DNA of 64,000 bases, from NCBI RefSeq assembly GCF_016765655.2, contig NZ_CP086106.1, positions 2,042,501-2,106,500 of the forward strand, in the 5' to 3' direction. Shown here in pieces: positions 36,145-45,757 of the stretch. Origin of the DNA: Skermanella mucosa. GTDB taxonomy: Bacteria; Pseudomonadota; Alphaproteobacteria; Azospirillales; Azospirillaceae. Every line of letters starts with the position of its first letter. Within the stretch, counting starts at the first letter, position 1. Position numbers and translations under genes: made by a program. The notes beneath the pieces are model-generated. The model was given only the letters and a program-made list of their open reading frames with translations, was not told the origin of the DNA and did not search any database.

Positions 36145-36636
36145 TCATGGCGGAAGATCGAGGCTTGCCGGCTGGGCGGGTTCGCCCCGCGCCGGCTCGG
36201 GCTCCCGCCGGCCGAGCGTGGCCGAGATCTGCAGCAGGCGGTCGCGGAGCAGCGCCGGCCGGATCGGCTTGGTAAGGAAGGCCGAGACTCCCGCGGCGCG
36301 GGCGAGTTCGACGAGCTTGGCCTGCGCATGGGCGGTCAGGAATATCACCGGGATCCGGGAAGGCGGCGCCTGCGGCGGGACGACGCCGGCGGGCCTGCTG
36401 CCCGCGCGGAGATGTCGCAGGAACTCGATCCCGTTGACGGGGGACATCTGGATGTCGCTGATGATGATGTCCACGTCGGTGGTCGCCAGCATCTCCAGCG
36501 CGACCCCGGCGCCGTTCGCCTCCGCGATGGTGCGCACGCCGAGGTTCCGCAGGATCGACAGGATCAGGTTCCGCGTGAAAGCATCGTCCTCGACGACCAG
36601 TAGGCTGATTTCATCGAGTCTCAGTCCGGCGGTCAT
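36145..36636 (-). CDS. Single-domain response regulator
   Basis: 163 residues; receiver only. Acidic pocket 'LLVVEDDAFTRNLI', phospho-acceptor in 'VDIIISDIQMSPVNGIEFL', Thr in 'VIFLTAHAQ' and Lys in 'AFLTKPIRP'. A Pro/Ala-rich insert of about 12 residues separates the Asp and Thr segments. The C-terminal 25 residues are low-complexity. It lacks an output domain and lies 180 bp before the binding lipoprotein gene on the same strand, making it a candidate phosphate acceptor for the hybrid kinase. Confidence 0.9.
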   Translation of the reverse strand: MTAGLRLDEISLLVVEDDAFTRNLILSILRNLGVRTIAEANGAGVALEMLATTDVDIIISDIQMSPVNGIEFLRHLRAGSRPAGVVPPQAPPSRIPVIFLTAHAQAKLVELARAAGVSAFLTKPIRPALLRDRLLQISATLGRREPEPARGEPAQPASLDLPP

Positions 36637-36810
36637 GGGCGTTCACTTCGCGATGGTGTGACCCCCGACGTACTCCCCATGGGGTAACGCCTGCAGGGTT
36701 CCATAGCTTTACTTTACAATGCGATCCGGTTCCACGGTTGAGTTGGGCGCCCCGGTACACCTGGGGCATGGTGCCGCTGGCGCGCGCTCCCGGTTGCGGA
36801 GTTCCGGGAA

Positions 36811-38091
36811 ATGCACGCAGTGTCGGGCACGCATGACGACATGCGGCGGGATGGCATGGGAACGGGCGGCGGCATGCGCGATCGGGGACCGGGAGACTTG
36901 ATCCGGGCCGGCGGACTGGCCGTGGCGCTGACGGCCTACGGCCTGTTCGGCGCTCCCACACCGCCCGGCGTCGGCTGGACCGAGATGGCCGTGGCCGCGG
37001 GACTGGCCTGCACCCTGGGGGTGGTCCGTCCCCTCTGCGTGGGGACCGGCCTGATGCTGATCGCACCGTCAGCCAGGCTGCACGAGGTCGTGGGCACGGC
37101 AGCCTTCCTCTATCTCCTCTGGGTCCCCTTGCTGGGGGCCGTGTTCGCCGGCGCGGCGCCCGAGGATGTCGTGCGCGACATCGTGCCGCTGGGCTTCCTG
37201 TTCCTGCCGGTGCTGCTGGCCCCGGCGGGACCGCTGACAGGCCGTTTCCTGCCGATCGGCCTGGCAGGGGTCGGCCTGCTGTTCGCCATCCGCTGGTGGT
37301 GGCCAGCCGTCGACATTGCGTCGGTCGGGCGGACCGTCATGGCGGAGGGCGATCTCTATCTTCTGAACAGCCCGGCCGTGCTCTTCACGGCGGTCTGGCT
37401 GCCTCTGGAAGGGGCGGCGAGGCTGTTCCGCCGGCCGCGCCCGGGATCGGCGGTCCTCGCCATCGCGGTGTCGGCCCTGTTGGTCGCGGCGGGGGCCGTC
37501 GCCGCGGCCGCGCTCGCGGGTGCCGTCCATCGCGCGGCGGTGCTGATCGCGGCGGCCACGGTCGCTTGCCGGATCCTCGTCCTGGGGCGGCGGACCCCGC
37601 TGGTCCTGGCGACCGTCGCCCTGGCGGCCGGCGGGGTCGCCGCCATGCTGCAGGACACGATCCTCGGAACGGCCGCGCAGATCGCCTGGAAGACTGAAAC
37701 CTACGGACTGAACGAACGGGCTTCCGAGGCGGTGGCCGTCGCCGATCATATCGGCTCCTCTCCCGCATCCCTGGTGTTCGGCGCAGGCTGGGGAGCCCTG
37801 GTGCGGAACCCCGCGGTCGGGGAGATGTGGGTCTCCTACACCCATTCCTTCGCGACCTACATGCTCCTGAAGACCGGCATCGCCGGCGCGGTGGCGGTCC
37901 TGGCCTATCTTCTCTCGCTCCTGCCGCCGCTGGTCGCGCTCATGAAGCGGGAACCCACGCTGGCGTTCGGCCTGCTGCCATCCCTGGCGCTCGGCCTGTT
38001 CGCCCATACCAGCTTCAAGTATCTCTGCTTCGGCCTGATCCTGTCGATCGTCACCGCCCGGACCGGGCAATATCGCGACACCGGGACTTAA
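36811..38091 (+). CDS. Polytopic membrane protein, Wzy/O-antigen-ligase-like
   Basis: 426 residues with about 11 hydrophobic segments and a large loop before the last helices ('AAQIAWKTETYGLNERASEAVAVADHIGSSPASLVFGAGWGALVRNP', then 'YTHSFATYMLLKTGIAG'). The loop with G-x-G-W-G and a following H-S-x-x-x-x-L motif matches the O-antigen ligase/polymerase (Wzy/WaaL) plan. It starts the plus-strand exopolysaccharide gene run. Several ATGs exist near the start and the first is used. Likely the repeat-unit polymerase of this cluster. Confidence 0.75.
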   Translation: MHAVSGTHDDMRRDGMGTGGGMRDRGPGDLIRAGGLAVALTAYGLFGAPTPPGVGWTEMAVAAGLACTLGVVRPLCVGTGLMLIAPSARLHEVVGTAAFLYLLWVPLLGAVFAGAAPEDVVRDIVPLGFLFLPVLLAPAGPLTGRFLPIGLAGVGLLFAIRWWWPAVDIASVGRTVMAEGDLYLLNSPAVLFTAVWLPLEGAARLFRRPRPGSAVLAIAVSALLVAAGAVAAAALAGAVHRAAVLIAAATVACRILVLGRRTPLVLATVALAAGGVAAMLQDTILGTAAQIAWKTETYGLNERASEAVAVADHIGSSPASLVFGAGWGALVRNPAVGEMWVSYTHSFATYMLLKTGIAGAVAVLAYLLSLLPPLVALMKREPTLAFGLLPSLALGLFAHTSFKYLCFGLILSIVTARTGQYRDTGT

Positions 38092-38159
38092 TCTTCTTGC
38101 CTGCCCGACACCGGAATGCTTCTGTATGCGTGTATCGGAGCGGGTTTGGATCGCATCGG

Positions 38160-39404
38160 ATGTGCAAGCCGTCCATCCTTTTCATAAATCGTGTGTTTCC
38201 GCCGGATCGCGGAGCAACCGGCCGTTGCCTGCATGACCTCGCAGCGCGGTTCGCCACGCGCGGCTGGCGGGTCTCGGTCCTGGCGTGCGGAGCTCCCGAT
38301 GCACCCTCGGACGCTCCCGAGGGGGTCTCCGTCACCCGGGCGGGAGACCGCGTCGGCGGCTCCGGCCCGAACGGCGTCGGCTACCTGTCGGCCCTGCATC
38401 GCCTGTACCGCGCGGCGTCGCGGATACCCCGGCACGACCTGGTCGTCACCATGACGGACCCGCCCATGCTCGCGGTGCTCGGGCCGCTACTCGGCCGGCG
38501 CTGGGGATGCGGCGTCATCCATTGGTCCCATGACCTCTATCCGGACCTGCTGCCCGTCATCGGCGCCCGGCTGCCTCGGCCGGTCCTGTCGCTGCTGCAC
38601 CGGGCGGCCACGGCGGCACTGCGCCGATGCGACGCCGTGGTCGCGATCGGCTCCTGCATGGCGGACCGGCTTTCCGGCAAGGGCATACCGGCCCAAAAGA
38701 TCGTTACGATTCCGAACTGGCCCGATCCGGTGATCCATCCGATCCCTCGGGATGGCAATCCGGTCCGGGCCGCGCTGGGCCTGGAGGGCCGCTTCTCGGT
38801 GGCCTATTCGGGGAACTTCGGGCTTGCCCACCCGCTGGACGCGGTGCTCGAGGCCGCCTCCGTCCTTGCCGTGACAGCACCCGACGTCGCGGTTCTGCTG
38901 ATCGGGGAGGGGCGGGGGCTGCCGCGCGTGAGGCGCATCCTCGAACGGCAGGCTCCGCCGAACCTGCGGCTTCTGCCCCTGCAGCCGTCCGGAACCCTTG
39001 CGGCCAGCCTGGGCGCTGCCGACCTGCATCTCGCCGTCATGGACAGGCGCTCGGAGGGCATGCTGGTTCCCAGCAAGGTATCCGGCGCCCTCGCCGCGGG
39101 CAGGCCCTGCATCCTGCTCGGCCCCTCGGCGAGCGCGGCGGCACGGATGCTGGTGGAGAACCGGTGCGGCGCCGTCCTCGACCCCGACGATGCGGAGGGG
39201 CTGGTGTCGGAGATCCTGTCCCATGCCCGCGACCCCGTTTTCCACGCGGCGGCCTGCGAACGGGCGCGGGCGACGGCCGCGCTCTGGTCCGCCGATCGAG
39301 CCGCCGACGCCTTCCTGAACGTGGCGGCCTCGGCCGTCCGCACGGTCTCCAGGGGAGAGACGGTGCGACCGCCGGCATCCCGCTGCATGACCGCCGGCGG
39401 CTGA
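38160..39404 (+). CDS. Glycosyltransferase family 4
   Basis: 414 residues from ATG at 38160; the longer upstream frame overlaps the membrane-protein gene and has no homology. GT4 signatures: 'ILFINRVFPPDRGATGRCLHDLA', 'HWSHDLYPDLLP', 'VAIGSCMADRL', 'IPNWPDPVIHPIP', 'VAYSGNFGLAHPLDAVLEAA' and 'MLVPSKVSGALAAGRPCILLGPSASAAARM'. The last pattern (K-x-x-x-x-L-A-A-G-R-P) is that of the WbuB/fucosamine-type GT4 subgroup. Second gene of the plus-strand EPS run. Confidence 0.88.
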   Translation: MCKPSILFINRVFPPDRGATGRCLHDLAARFATRGWRVSVLACGAPDAPSDAPEGVSVTRAGDRVGGSGPNGVGYLSALHRLYRAASRIPRHDLVVTMTDPPMLAVLGPLLGRRWGCGVIHWSHDLYPDLLPVIGARLPRPVLSLLHRAATAALRRCDAVVAIGSCMADRLSGKGIPAQKIVTIPNWPDPVIHPIPRDGNPVRAALGLEGRFSVAYSGNFGLAHPLDAVLEAASVLAVTAPDVAVLLIGEGRGLPRVRRILERQAPPNLRLLPLQPSGTLAASLGAADLHLAVMDRRSEGMLVPSKVSGALAAGRPCILLGPSASAAARMLVENRCGAVLDPDDAEGLVSEILSHARDPVFHAAACERARATAALWSADRAADAFLNVAASAVRTVSRGETVRPPASRCMTAGG

Positions 39405-39405
39405 C

Positions 39406-40359
39406 ATGTCCCTCGACACGGACCTGATCGGCCCCCTCGGGGAAGTCCAGAAACTGCTGCGGAACGGCGTGAAGATCGCGCTCGCCGGCCGCCGCCTCGT
39501 TCTCGGCGTCACCGTTCTCTCGGCGGTCTGCGCCGTGCTCGCGCTGCGCCAGATCGAGCCGGTCTTCACCGCCACCCTGGTCGTCGGGCCGACCGCCGCG
39601 GGCGGACTGCTCGGCCGCGCCGCCCCGCTGCCGGCGATCCCGCCCGGCAGCGAGACTTCGACGATCCCGGGGGCCGGCGAGACGATGTCGAACTACGAGC
39701 GCTTCCTCTACGAGGTCACGTCCTTTCCCGTGGCCGAGGAACTCGCAGCCGCGCCGGAGATAATGCACCGTGCGTTCGAGCCCATGTGGGATGCCGACGC
39801 GGGATCCTGGGTGCCCGACGACTCGCCCGTGGCGCGGCTGCGGCGCTTCTTCAACGAACTGGTCGGCCGGATCCCCTGGACCGAGCCGGACGGCAGGACC
39901 CTGGTGCGATACCTTCAGAAAGAGGTGCGGGTCCAGCAGGTCGGCACCACGCCGCTCCGCCGGATCATCTACCGGCATGCCGATCCGGAGTTTGCCCGCC
40001 TTCTGCTGAACCGGCTGTATGCCACCACCGAACGGCAACTGCGTTCCATGGCGGTCCGGGACAATGGCAGGATGATCGGCGAGATCTCCCGGAAGATCAC
40101 GGTCACGCAGGATCTCGGGCATGTCGAGGCCCTTCGGTCCCTGCTGATCTCCCATGAACGGTTCGCCATGATGATGGATGTCGACCTTCCCCTGGCCGCG
40201 AACCTGATTCAACCGGCCATGGCCGAGGCCGTGCCGGACACGCCCGATCCGGTCGTCGTCGTGGCGATCGCCGCCGCGGCCGGGTTCGTGGCCGGACTCT
40301 GCCTCGTCTTCATCCGAAGCGCCGATCTGTCCGAATTCGTGAAGGCGGCAGGACGGTGA
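39406..40359 (+). CDS. Wzz-like chain-length/co-polymerase protein
   Basis: 317 residues with a membrane segment near the N-terminus (about 29-47, 'RRLVLGVTVLSAVCAVLAL') and another at the C-terminus (about 285-305, 'VVVVAIAAAAGFVAGLCLVF'). A mostly helical periplasmic domain lies between. This is the polysaccharide co-polymerase topology. It lacks the tyrosine-kinase domain of fused types and the classic Pro-rich TM2 motif is weak (only 'DTPDPVV' before TM2). Its start lies 1 bp after the GT4 stop and its stop overlaps the next gene by 4 bp. Confidence 0.78.
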   Translation: MSLDTDLIGPLGEVQKLLRNGVKIALAGRRLVLGVTVLSAVCAVLALRQIEPVFTATLVVGPTAAGGLLGRAAPLPAIPPGSETSTIPGAGETMSNYERFLYEVTSFPVAEELAAAPEIMHRAFEPMWDADAGSWVPDDSPVARLRRFFNELVGRIPWTEPDGRTLVRYLQKEVRVQQVGTTPLRRIIYRHADPEFARLLLNRLYATTERQLRSMAVRDNGRMIGEISRKITVTQDLGHVEALRSLLISHERFAMMMDVDLPLAANLIQPAMAEAVPDTPDPVVVVAIAAAAGFVAGLCLVFIRSADLSEFVKAAGR

Positions 40360-41189
40360 TCCCCGTCACCGCCATCGTCATGACGCGCGACGAGGCGGCC
40401 AATATCCGCATCTGCCTTCATGCGCTCCGCCGGTTCGACGAAGTCTTCGTCGTCGATTCGGACAGTGGCGACGGTACGGCCGCACTGGCGGAGGAACTGG
40501 GAGCACGGGTCGTGCCGTTCCGGTGGAACGGCAGCTATCCCAAGAAGAAGCAGTGGTGCCTGCAGACGCTTCCGTTCCGGAATGACTGGGTGCTGTTCGT
40601 GGATGCGGACGAACGGGTGTCCGACGGACTGGCCGACGAGATCGCACGCCTGATGGAAACCGGACCGCGGGCGGCCGGATACTTCATCGCCGGACAGCCG
40701 GTCTTCGCGGGGAAGCCACTGAGGTTCGGTGCCTGGAACCGCAAGCTCGTCCTGTTGAACCGGTACCGGGCAGCCTTTCCGCCCTTTCCCGACCTTGACG
40801 TGGAACGCATGTGGGAGGTCGAGGGTCACTACCAGCCTTCGCTGGACGGGCCGGCGGGAAGTCTGCGCGGCCGGATGATCCACCACGATGCGAAGCCTCT
40901 ATACGCATGGTTCGACCGGCATAACCGCTATTCCGACTGGGAGGCGGCGCTGATCGCGGACGGCCGCATCCGAGTGCTGGCGGAGCGCGAGAAAGGGACG
41001 CGTCGCCTGCTCAAGCGAATTCTCCGCCGGCTGCCGGCGCGCGGCCTGTCGGCTTTCCTGCACAGCTACGTGCTCTGCCTGGGCTTCCTCGACGGGGTGG
41101 ACGGCTGGAACTATGCCGTCGCCAGGGCTTTCTACTACTGGCAGATCGCGGTCAAGGCACGGGTCCGGCGCGGCGGACCCGTGCTCTAG
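40356..41189 (+). CDS. Glycosyltransferase family 2 (WaaE/KdtX-like)
   Basis: 277 residues, GT-A fold. 'PVTAIVMTRDEAANIRICLHALRRFDEVFVVDSDSGDGTAALAEELGARVV' is the nucleotide-sugar binding start and 'VLFVDADERVSDGLADEI' carries the metal-binding D-x-D. The pattern 'YPKKKQWCLQTLPFRNDW' is characteristic of the WaaE-like group. An inverting transferase for an EPS or core sugar. It is last in the plus-strand run and starts inside the Wzz-like gene (4-bp overlap). Confidence 0.9.
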   Translation: MIPVTAIVMTRDEAANIRICLHALRRFDEVFVVDSDSGDGTAALAEELGARVVPFRWNGSYPKKKQWCLQTLPFRNDWVLFVDADERVSDGLADEIARLMETGPRAAGYFIAGQPVFAGKPLRFGAWNRKLVLLNRYRAAFPPFPDLDVERMWEVEGHYQPSLDGPAGSLRGRMIHHDAKPLYAWFDRHNRYSDWEAALIADGRIRVLAEREKGTRRLLKRILRRLPARGLSAFLHSYVLCLGFLDGVDGWNYAVARAFYYWQIAVKARVRRGGPVL

Positions 41190-41197
41190 CCGACGCT

Positions 41198-41674
41198 TCA
41201 GGGACCTGCCGTATCGCTATCCTTGGTTTCTCCTCCGAGTGCCTTGATCAATTCAAAGGCACGCCGCCGGACGGTCGGATCGCTGATGCGATAGTAGGCG
41301 CGGACGAGTTCAAGCGTCTCGCGCTTCGCCATCGACTCGAATTCGTCGGTTTCGGTCGGCTCATGGATGACGTCGGCGCCTTCGGGCAGCGGCTGCCCGG
41401 TCGGCATGTCCTCGAAGAAGAAGCCGACGGGAACGTCGAGCACCAGTGCCAGATGATACAAACGGCTCGCGCTGATACGATTGGCGCCGCGCTCATACTT
41501 CTGTAACTGCTGGAAAGTGATGCCGACCGCCTCTCCGAGCTTCTCCTGGCTAAGGCCCAGCAAGGTTCGGCGCAGTCGGAGTCTCGCCCCGACATGAATG
41601 TCGATTGGATGGGGCCCTTCACCGCGACGCGATATCGTGTTCGCAGTTGCGGGTTGGGACTTTTTCGATTTCAT
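41198..41674 (-). CDS. XRE-family HTH regulator
   Basis: 158 residues. N-terminal helix-turn-helix: 'GARLRLRRTLLGLSQEKLGEAVGITFQQLQKYERGANRISASRLYHLALVLDVPVGFFFED'. The C-terminal part has 'YYRISDPTVRRRAFELIKAL'. This is the common alphaproteobacterial PhrR/SinR-type regulator with a single C-terminal helical domain. It lies 8 bp from the convergent GT2 gene, between the two oppositely oriented halves of the EPS cluster, so it could control them; that is inference. Confidence 0.92.
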   Translation of the reverse strand: MKSKKSQPATANTISRRGEGPHPIDIHVGARLRLRRTLLGLSQEKLGEAVGITFQQLQKYERGANRISASRLYHLALVLDVPVGFFFEDMPTGQPLPEGADVIHEPTETDEFESMAKRETLELVRAYYRISDPTVRRRAFELIKALGGETKDSDTAGP

Positions 41675-41882
41675 CTTCTACCCCTGAGTACTTGCCCGGC
41701 GATTAAGGTGTAGCGCACAAATTTAGATTTCAAAAGGACTTATATGGCTCAAATGTCAAGACCTTTCGCGTGCATGATGTCGAGTACGGTGCAACCTGTC
41801 GAGCGTACCCTCATCTGGTTAGGGAAATGGAATAAGCGTAGTACAGGTCTCGCTCATACTACACGTGTGAGTGGTGCCTTGG

Positions 41883-42677
41883 CTACTCGTACATCCGGCG
41901 GCATCGATAAATTTCGTAAAACACCGGAAATCCGCGGCGCGTGAGCATGGCCAGATATTGCACCACCATTATTAAAAAGCAGGAAATGACGGAAAGGCGA
42001 AGGTAGCGACGGCGAATGCGGGTCTGGTCGCGCCGCCCGACCGAATGCATCACATAGGACAGACCGCCGGCTGCAAAAATGACCAGAGGCTCACGCAAGC
42101 GGACGACTCGGGGATTTACGGACAGCGCCGAGATCGTGAACGCATAGTCCGCTCCAACCGTGAACGACAGGTCGTAGCGGAGGTCGGCGACCGCCAGACG
42201 CCGATAGACCATGGCCTGGTGATGGGTGAACATGCCGTACCAGACGGTCCGGTGCGATCTGGCCGGCTTCAGCAGCAGGGTCCCCCCGGAGGTGCGCTCC
42301 AGGGCGTCGCAGTACAGGAAATCGGGCGAGGCGCTCGCCCGTATCTCCGCCGCGAGCCGCCCCAGGCTGTCGGGCGACGCCAACTCGTCGCCGGCGTTGA
42401 GGAACAGCAGGTAGTCGCCGGTCGCGGCGGCCATGCCGATGTTCATGGCATCGTAGAGGCCCTGGTCGGGTCCGGAGCGCCACCACGCGATCTCGGGGGC
42501 GAAGCGGACGATGTCGTCGCGGGTGCCGTCCTCCGACCCGCCGTCGACGACGATCCAGGCGAAATCCCGAAAGGATTGGCGGCGCAGGCTCGACCTCGTC
42601 CGCCTCAGTCCCTCACGGTCGTCGAGCACCACCGTGACGATGCTGAACAGCGGAGGGGGCGATGCGTCGTTTCTCAT
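41883..42677 (-). CDS. Glycosyltransferase family 2
   Basis: 264 residues. GT-A signatures: 'LFSIVTVVLDDREGLRRTRSSLRRQSFRDFAWIVVDGGSEDGT', 'WWRSGPDQGLYDAMNIGMAAATGDYLLFLNAGDEL' with N-A-G-D replacing the usual D-x-D, and 'GMFTHHQAMVYRR'. This is the colanic acid WcaA/WcaE-like group. A C-terminal hydrophobic segment ('YLRLSVISCFLIMVVQYLAML') may dock it to the membrane. Its start overlaps the export-protein stop by 4 bp (42674-42677), coupling the two. Confidence 0.9.
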   Translation of the reverse strand: MRNDASPPPLFSIVTVVLDDREGLRRTRSSLRRQSFRDFAWIVVDGGSEDGTRDDIVRFAPEIAWWRSGPDQGLYDAMNIGMAAATGDYLLFLNAGDELASPDSLGRLAAEIRASASPDFLYCDALERTSGGTLLLKPARSHRTVWYGMFTHHQAMVYRRLAVADLRYDLSFTVGADYAFTISALSVNPRVVRLREPLVIFAAGGLSYVMHSVGRRDQTRIRRRYLRLSVISCFLIMVVQYLAMLTRRGFPVFYEIYRCRRMYE

Positions 42678-45600
42678 CGGTCGGTCAGCACGAACACGGC
42701 CGCCGCGGCGACGGCCAGCTGACTCAGCAGGCCGCCGACATTCTGGGTGAACCGGAAGAAGTGGAACGGCTCCGGGTCCCGGGGCACGATGATGGTCGAT
42801 CCGGGCACCAGGGTCGTCTGCTCGTGGTTCCAGAAGCTGATCTTGAGGGGCTGGGCGCTGCCGTCCGGCTTCAGCACGAACGCGCGCGACGAGTCGGCGT
42901 ACTGGGTCATGCCGCCGGCTTCCCCGATATAGTCGTCCGCGTCCTTCGCGGGGGAGAATTGCAGGCTGGCGGGGGCGAGCACCTCCCCCGTGACGGTGAC
43001 GGTCAGCGGGCGCTTCGGAAAGAAGATGCGGTCCCCGGGTTCGAGAACGATGTCCAGCTCCGGGCGGAGCGCAAGCCTTGCCGGGTCCGCCTCAACCGTG
43101 ATCCGCCCGATGGGCTGGGCATCGCGGAACTCGCTCGACAGGGTGCGCGCCCGCTCGATCTGCGCGGCCGGCGGCGGGTCCGGCCGCGCCAGGACGACCG
43201 AGATGTCGCGCTCGATGTTGCGGGCGATGGCCGCGAAGGACTCGGCCTGCTGGCGGCGCACGCTCTCCCGCGCGAAGATCGCGCCGGCCGGATATGCCTG
43301 ATCCGTCAGCCCGCCGGCCCGCTTCAGCAGGGACGACAGTCGCTCCCCGCGGATCACGTCGAAGCTGCCGGGGCGCTTGACCTCGCCTTCGATGGTGACG
43401 GCATAGGGCTCCCGGTCGCTGAAGAGGGGGTCGACCCGGACGGAGTCGCCGGGACCGACGGCCGCCGCGAGCCCGTTGGCCGCGTCGAGGGATACGACCC
43501 GCCGGGCGCTGGTCACGGATCCGGGATCTCCCGTCGGTTCCCGGGCGGTGATCTCCACGCTGTTGCGGTCAGCCATATCGTTCAGTCCGCCCGCCGCCGA
43601 GAGGAGCAGGTCCAGGCCGACGCTTCCGTCGACCGGGTAGGCGCCCGGTTCCCGGACGGCGCCCCGGACATCGACGGAACGGTCGGCCAGCAGGGTCAGG
43701 AGGGCAGGAGGCGCCGTCTCGCCGGGAACGGCGCCCGCGCCGGCCGGTGCCGGTCCGGCCGGGCCGGCTCCTCCGGGGAGCACGCCTCTGGACGCCACCG
43801 CCGACCGGATCTCCGCGAAGGAGAACAGCCTCACCGTGTCGCCGTCGGCGAGCGGGCGGTCCGATATTCCCTGGATTATCTCATGCGGCGAAAAGGTGAT
43901 CAGCCGCCCGGTCAGGCGCCGCCGGTCATATCGCTCGATCACGCCGAACAACGGGTATAGCCCGTTGAGCGCCTGGCTGCTGTCGCCGAGAAGCGAGCGT
44001 AGCGACGGCGCCTGGGACAGCAGCCGCGTGCCCGGAAACTTCGCGTGGCCTGCCAGTTCGATCCGGGGCGAAACCGGGTCGACGATATCGCCGCCTTCGG
44101 CACCCGCCGCGGCGGAGGCGCTTCCCCCGCGCGATGCCGCGTTCGACACCACGCCAAGACCCTGCGGGCCGCCGCCCGCCGCGCGCGACAGGGTGGCCAG
44201 ATCCGACCGGTCGGCCGCCGGGTATAGACCAGGCCTGAGGACGCCCCGCATCAGCACCGCATGTTCCATCGCGAAGGCAAGCAGGTCGGGGTGATCGTCG
44301 AAGACCCGGGGGCACGGCATCGTCGAAGGCGCCAGGTCCTTCGCGGCCCGGGCCAGCGGCCCGCGGGCAAGCACGCCCTTCGGATCGCCCGAAAGCCGGC
44401 GCGCCAGCACCTCGATGCCCGCGCACTCCGCCGGATCGCGGCTCCGGCCATCCCGGCGCAACAGGTCGAGGACCGGTCGGGAGGACAGGAATCCGACATC
44501 CGACGATCCCAGCACGATGAGGGTATCATCGCCGCCCAGGAGCCGGTCGGACCTCCCGTCCAGGACCGCCTGGAGATCGACCGGCGACAGCACCCTCGCG
44601 AGGCTGCCGGGATCGGTGGTCTCCAGTGCCGCGAAGGGCAGGTAGGGGTCGGGGAGCAGGTCGACGGAGCCGATCAGCGATGCCAGGCTCTCCGCCTCGG
44701 CCAGGGCGCGCGGTCCCGGCTGTCGCACATGGCCCGTGATGGTCACCGTTCCCCGTCGATGGTCGCGGGCCGGGCTGACGATCAGCAGGTCGCCGGCCGC
44801 GACGGGCCGGGCATCGGGTTCCCCCGGATCGCGGATCGCCTCGTCCGGCGCCTCGGCCCCGTCGATACCCAGGGCGAATCGGACGATGCGGACCGGCGCC
44901 GGCTGGATCGGACCACCCGCCAGGGCCAGGGCGTCGGTTACGGACATCGGCGCGCCGTCCGCCTGCGCGGCGGGAGGGAGTTCGTAGATTCCCGGGCGCT
45001 TGACCTCGCCGGCGACGGCGACGGTGGGGCCGATCGGCGGAACCACGATCCGGTCGCCGTCCCGCAACGCGGGGTCCGAGCCGTCGAGACCCTGGAGCAG
45101 GCCGTAGAAATCCACGGTCCGGGAGGTGCCGCCGCGGATCAGCAGGATGGTCCGCAGGCTTCCGAGGCGGTCCACGCCGCCCGCCGCAAGGAGAGCGTCG
45201 AGCAACGTTCCGGAACCGGATACTTCGTGCCGCCCCGGAGACTTGACGGCCCCCGTGACCATGATGCCCATCCGGCGCATGCCTTCCAGGGACAGGAAGG
45301 CCTCGTGTCCGGCCATGCTGAGCGTCACTTCCGCTTCCAGCTGGCGGCGAAGGTCGGCGATCGTTCGGCCGGCCGCGCGCAGGGGGCGCAGATGGTGGAG
45401 AACCACGTCGCCGTTGGAATCCACCGCGTACCGGCGGCTCGACGGGTAGGCCGCCCCATGGATGGTTATCCGCAACTCGTCGCCCGGGCCGAGCAGATAG
45501 TCGTTCTGCGCGGTGCCGAAGGACGGGGGAACCTTTCCGGGCCTCGGGTCGAAAAGGTCGTAGCCATACAGCTTCAACGGAGTCCCGGCACGGCGGCCGA

Positions 45601-45757
45601 AAGCGGCCTCGATCGGGCTGACGGGGCCGGCCGATTCCGTGGGCAGGCGTCCGCCGGCCGCGTTCCGGTCGGCCCCGATGGCAGATCCGACAAGGCACAG
45701 CAAGGCCAGCGCCGACGGTATCAACCGGGCGGTAATCCTGCACGCAGCAGCAAGCAT
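42674..45757 (-). CDS. Multi-SLBB polysaccharide export protein
   Basis: 1027 residues from ATG at 45757, which opens a signal peptide (ARLIPSALALLCLVGSAIGA). The Poly_export domain starts at 'DYLLGPGDELRITIHGAA' (about 88). I count about eight SLBB-like beta-grasp repeats along the chain, each with the form V-x-V-x-G-x-V-x-x-P-G, for example 'IMVTGAVKSPGRHEV', 'VAVAGEVKRPGIYEL', 'VTIEGEVKRPGSFDV' and 'VTVTGEVLAPASLQF'. The C-terminus is hydrophobic ('GGLLSQLAVAAAAVFVLTD'). Wza-type outer-membrane exporters are usually 350-400 residues, so this is an extended form that could span much of the periplasm. First gene of the minus-strand EPS pair. Confidence 0.9.
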   Translation of the reverse strand: MLAAACRITARLIPSALALLCLVGSAIGADRNAAGGRLPTESAGPVSPIEAAFGRRAGTPLKLYGYDLFDPRPGKVPPSFGTAQNDYLLGPGDELRITIHGAAYPSSRRYAVDSNGDVVLHHLRPLRAAGRTIADLRRQLEAEVTLSMAGHEAFLSLEGMRRMGIMVTGAVKSPGRHEVSGSGTLLDALLAAGGVDRLGSLRTILLIRGGTSRTVDFYGLLQGLDGSDPALRDGDRIVVPPIGPTVAVAGEVKRPGIYELPPAAQADGAPMSVTDALALAGGPIQPAPVRIVRFALGIDGAEAPDEAIRDPGEPDARPVAAGDLLIVSPARDHRRGTVTITGHVRQPGPRALAEAESLASLIGSVDLLPDPYLPFAALETTDPGSLARVLSPVDLQAVLDGRSDRLLGGDDTLIVLGSSDVGFLSSRPVLDLLRRDGRSRDPAECAGIEVLARRLSGDPKGVLARGPLARAAKDLAPSTMPCPRVFDDHPDLLAFAMEHAVLMRGVLRPGLYPAADRSDLATLSRAAGGGPQGLGVVSNAASRGGSASAAAGAEGGDIVDPVSPRIELAGHAKFPGTRLLSQAPSLRSLLGDSSQALNGLYPLFGVIERYDRRRLTGRLITFSPHEIIQGISDRPLADGDTVRLFSFAEIRSAVASRGVLPGGAGPAGPAPAGAGAVPGETAPPALLTLLADRSVDVRGAVREPGAYPVDGSVGLDLLLSAAGGLNDMADRNSVEITAREPTGDPGSVTSARRVVSLDAANGLAAAVGPGDSVRVDPLFSDREPYAVTIEGEVKRPGSFDVIRGERLSSLLKRAGGLTDQAYPAGAIFARESVRRQQAESFAAIARNIERDISVVLARPDPPPAAQIERARTLSSEFRDAQPIGRITVEADPARLALRPELDIVLEPGDRIFFPKRPLTVTVTGEVLAPASLQFSPAKDADDYIGEAGGMTQYADSSRAFVLKPDGSAQPLKISFWNHEQTTLVPGSTIIVPRDPEPFHFFRFTQNVGGLLSQLAVAAAAVFVLTDR

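Noticed and set aside
41744-41944. 66-codon plus-strand ORF between the XRE and GT2 genes
   Set aside because: It runs into the 3' end of the minus-strand GT2 gene, has no clear ribosome binding site and no recognisable domain; the AT-richer sequence is better explained as regulatory DNA.
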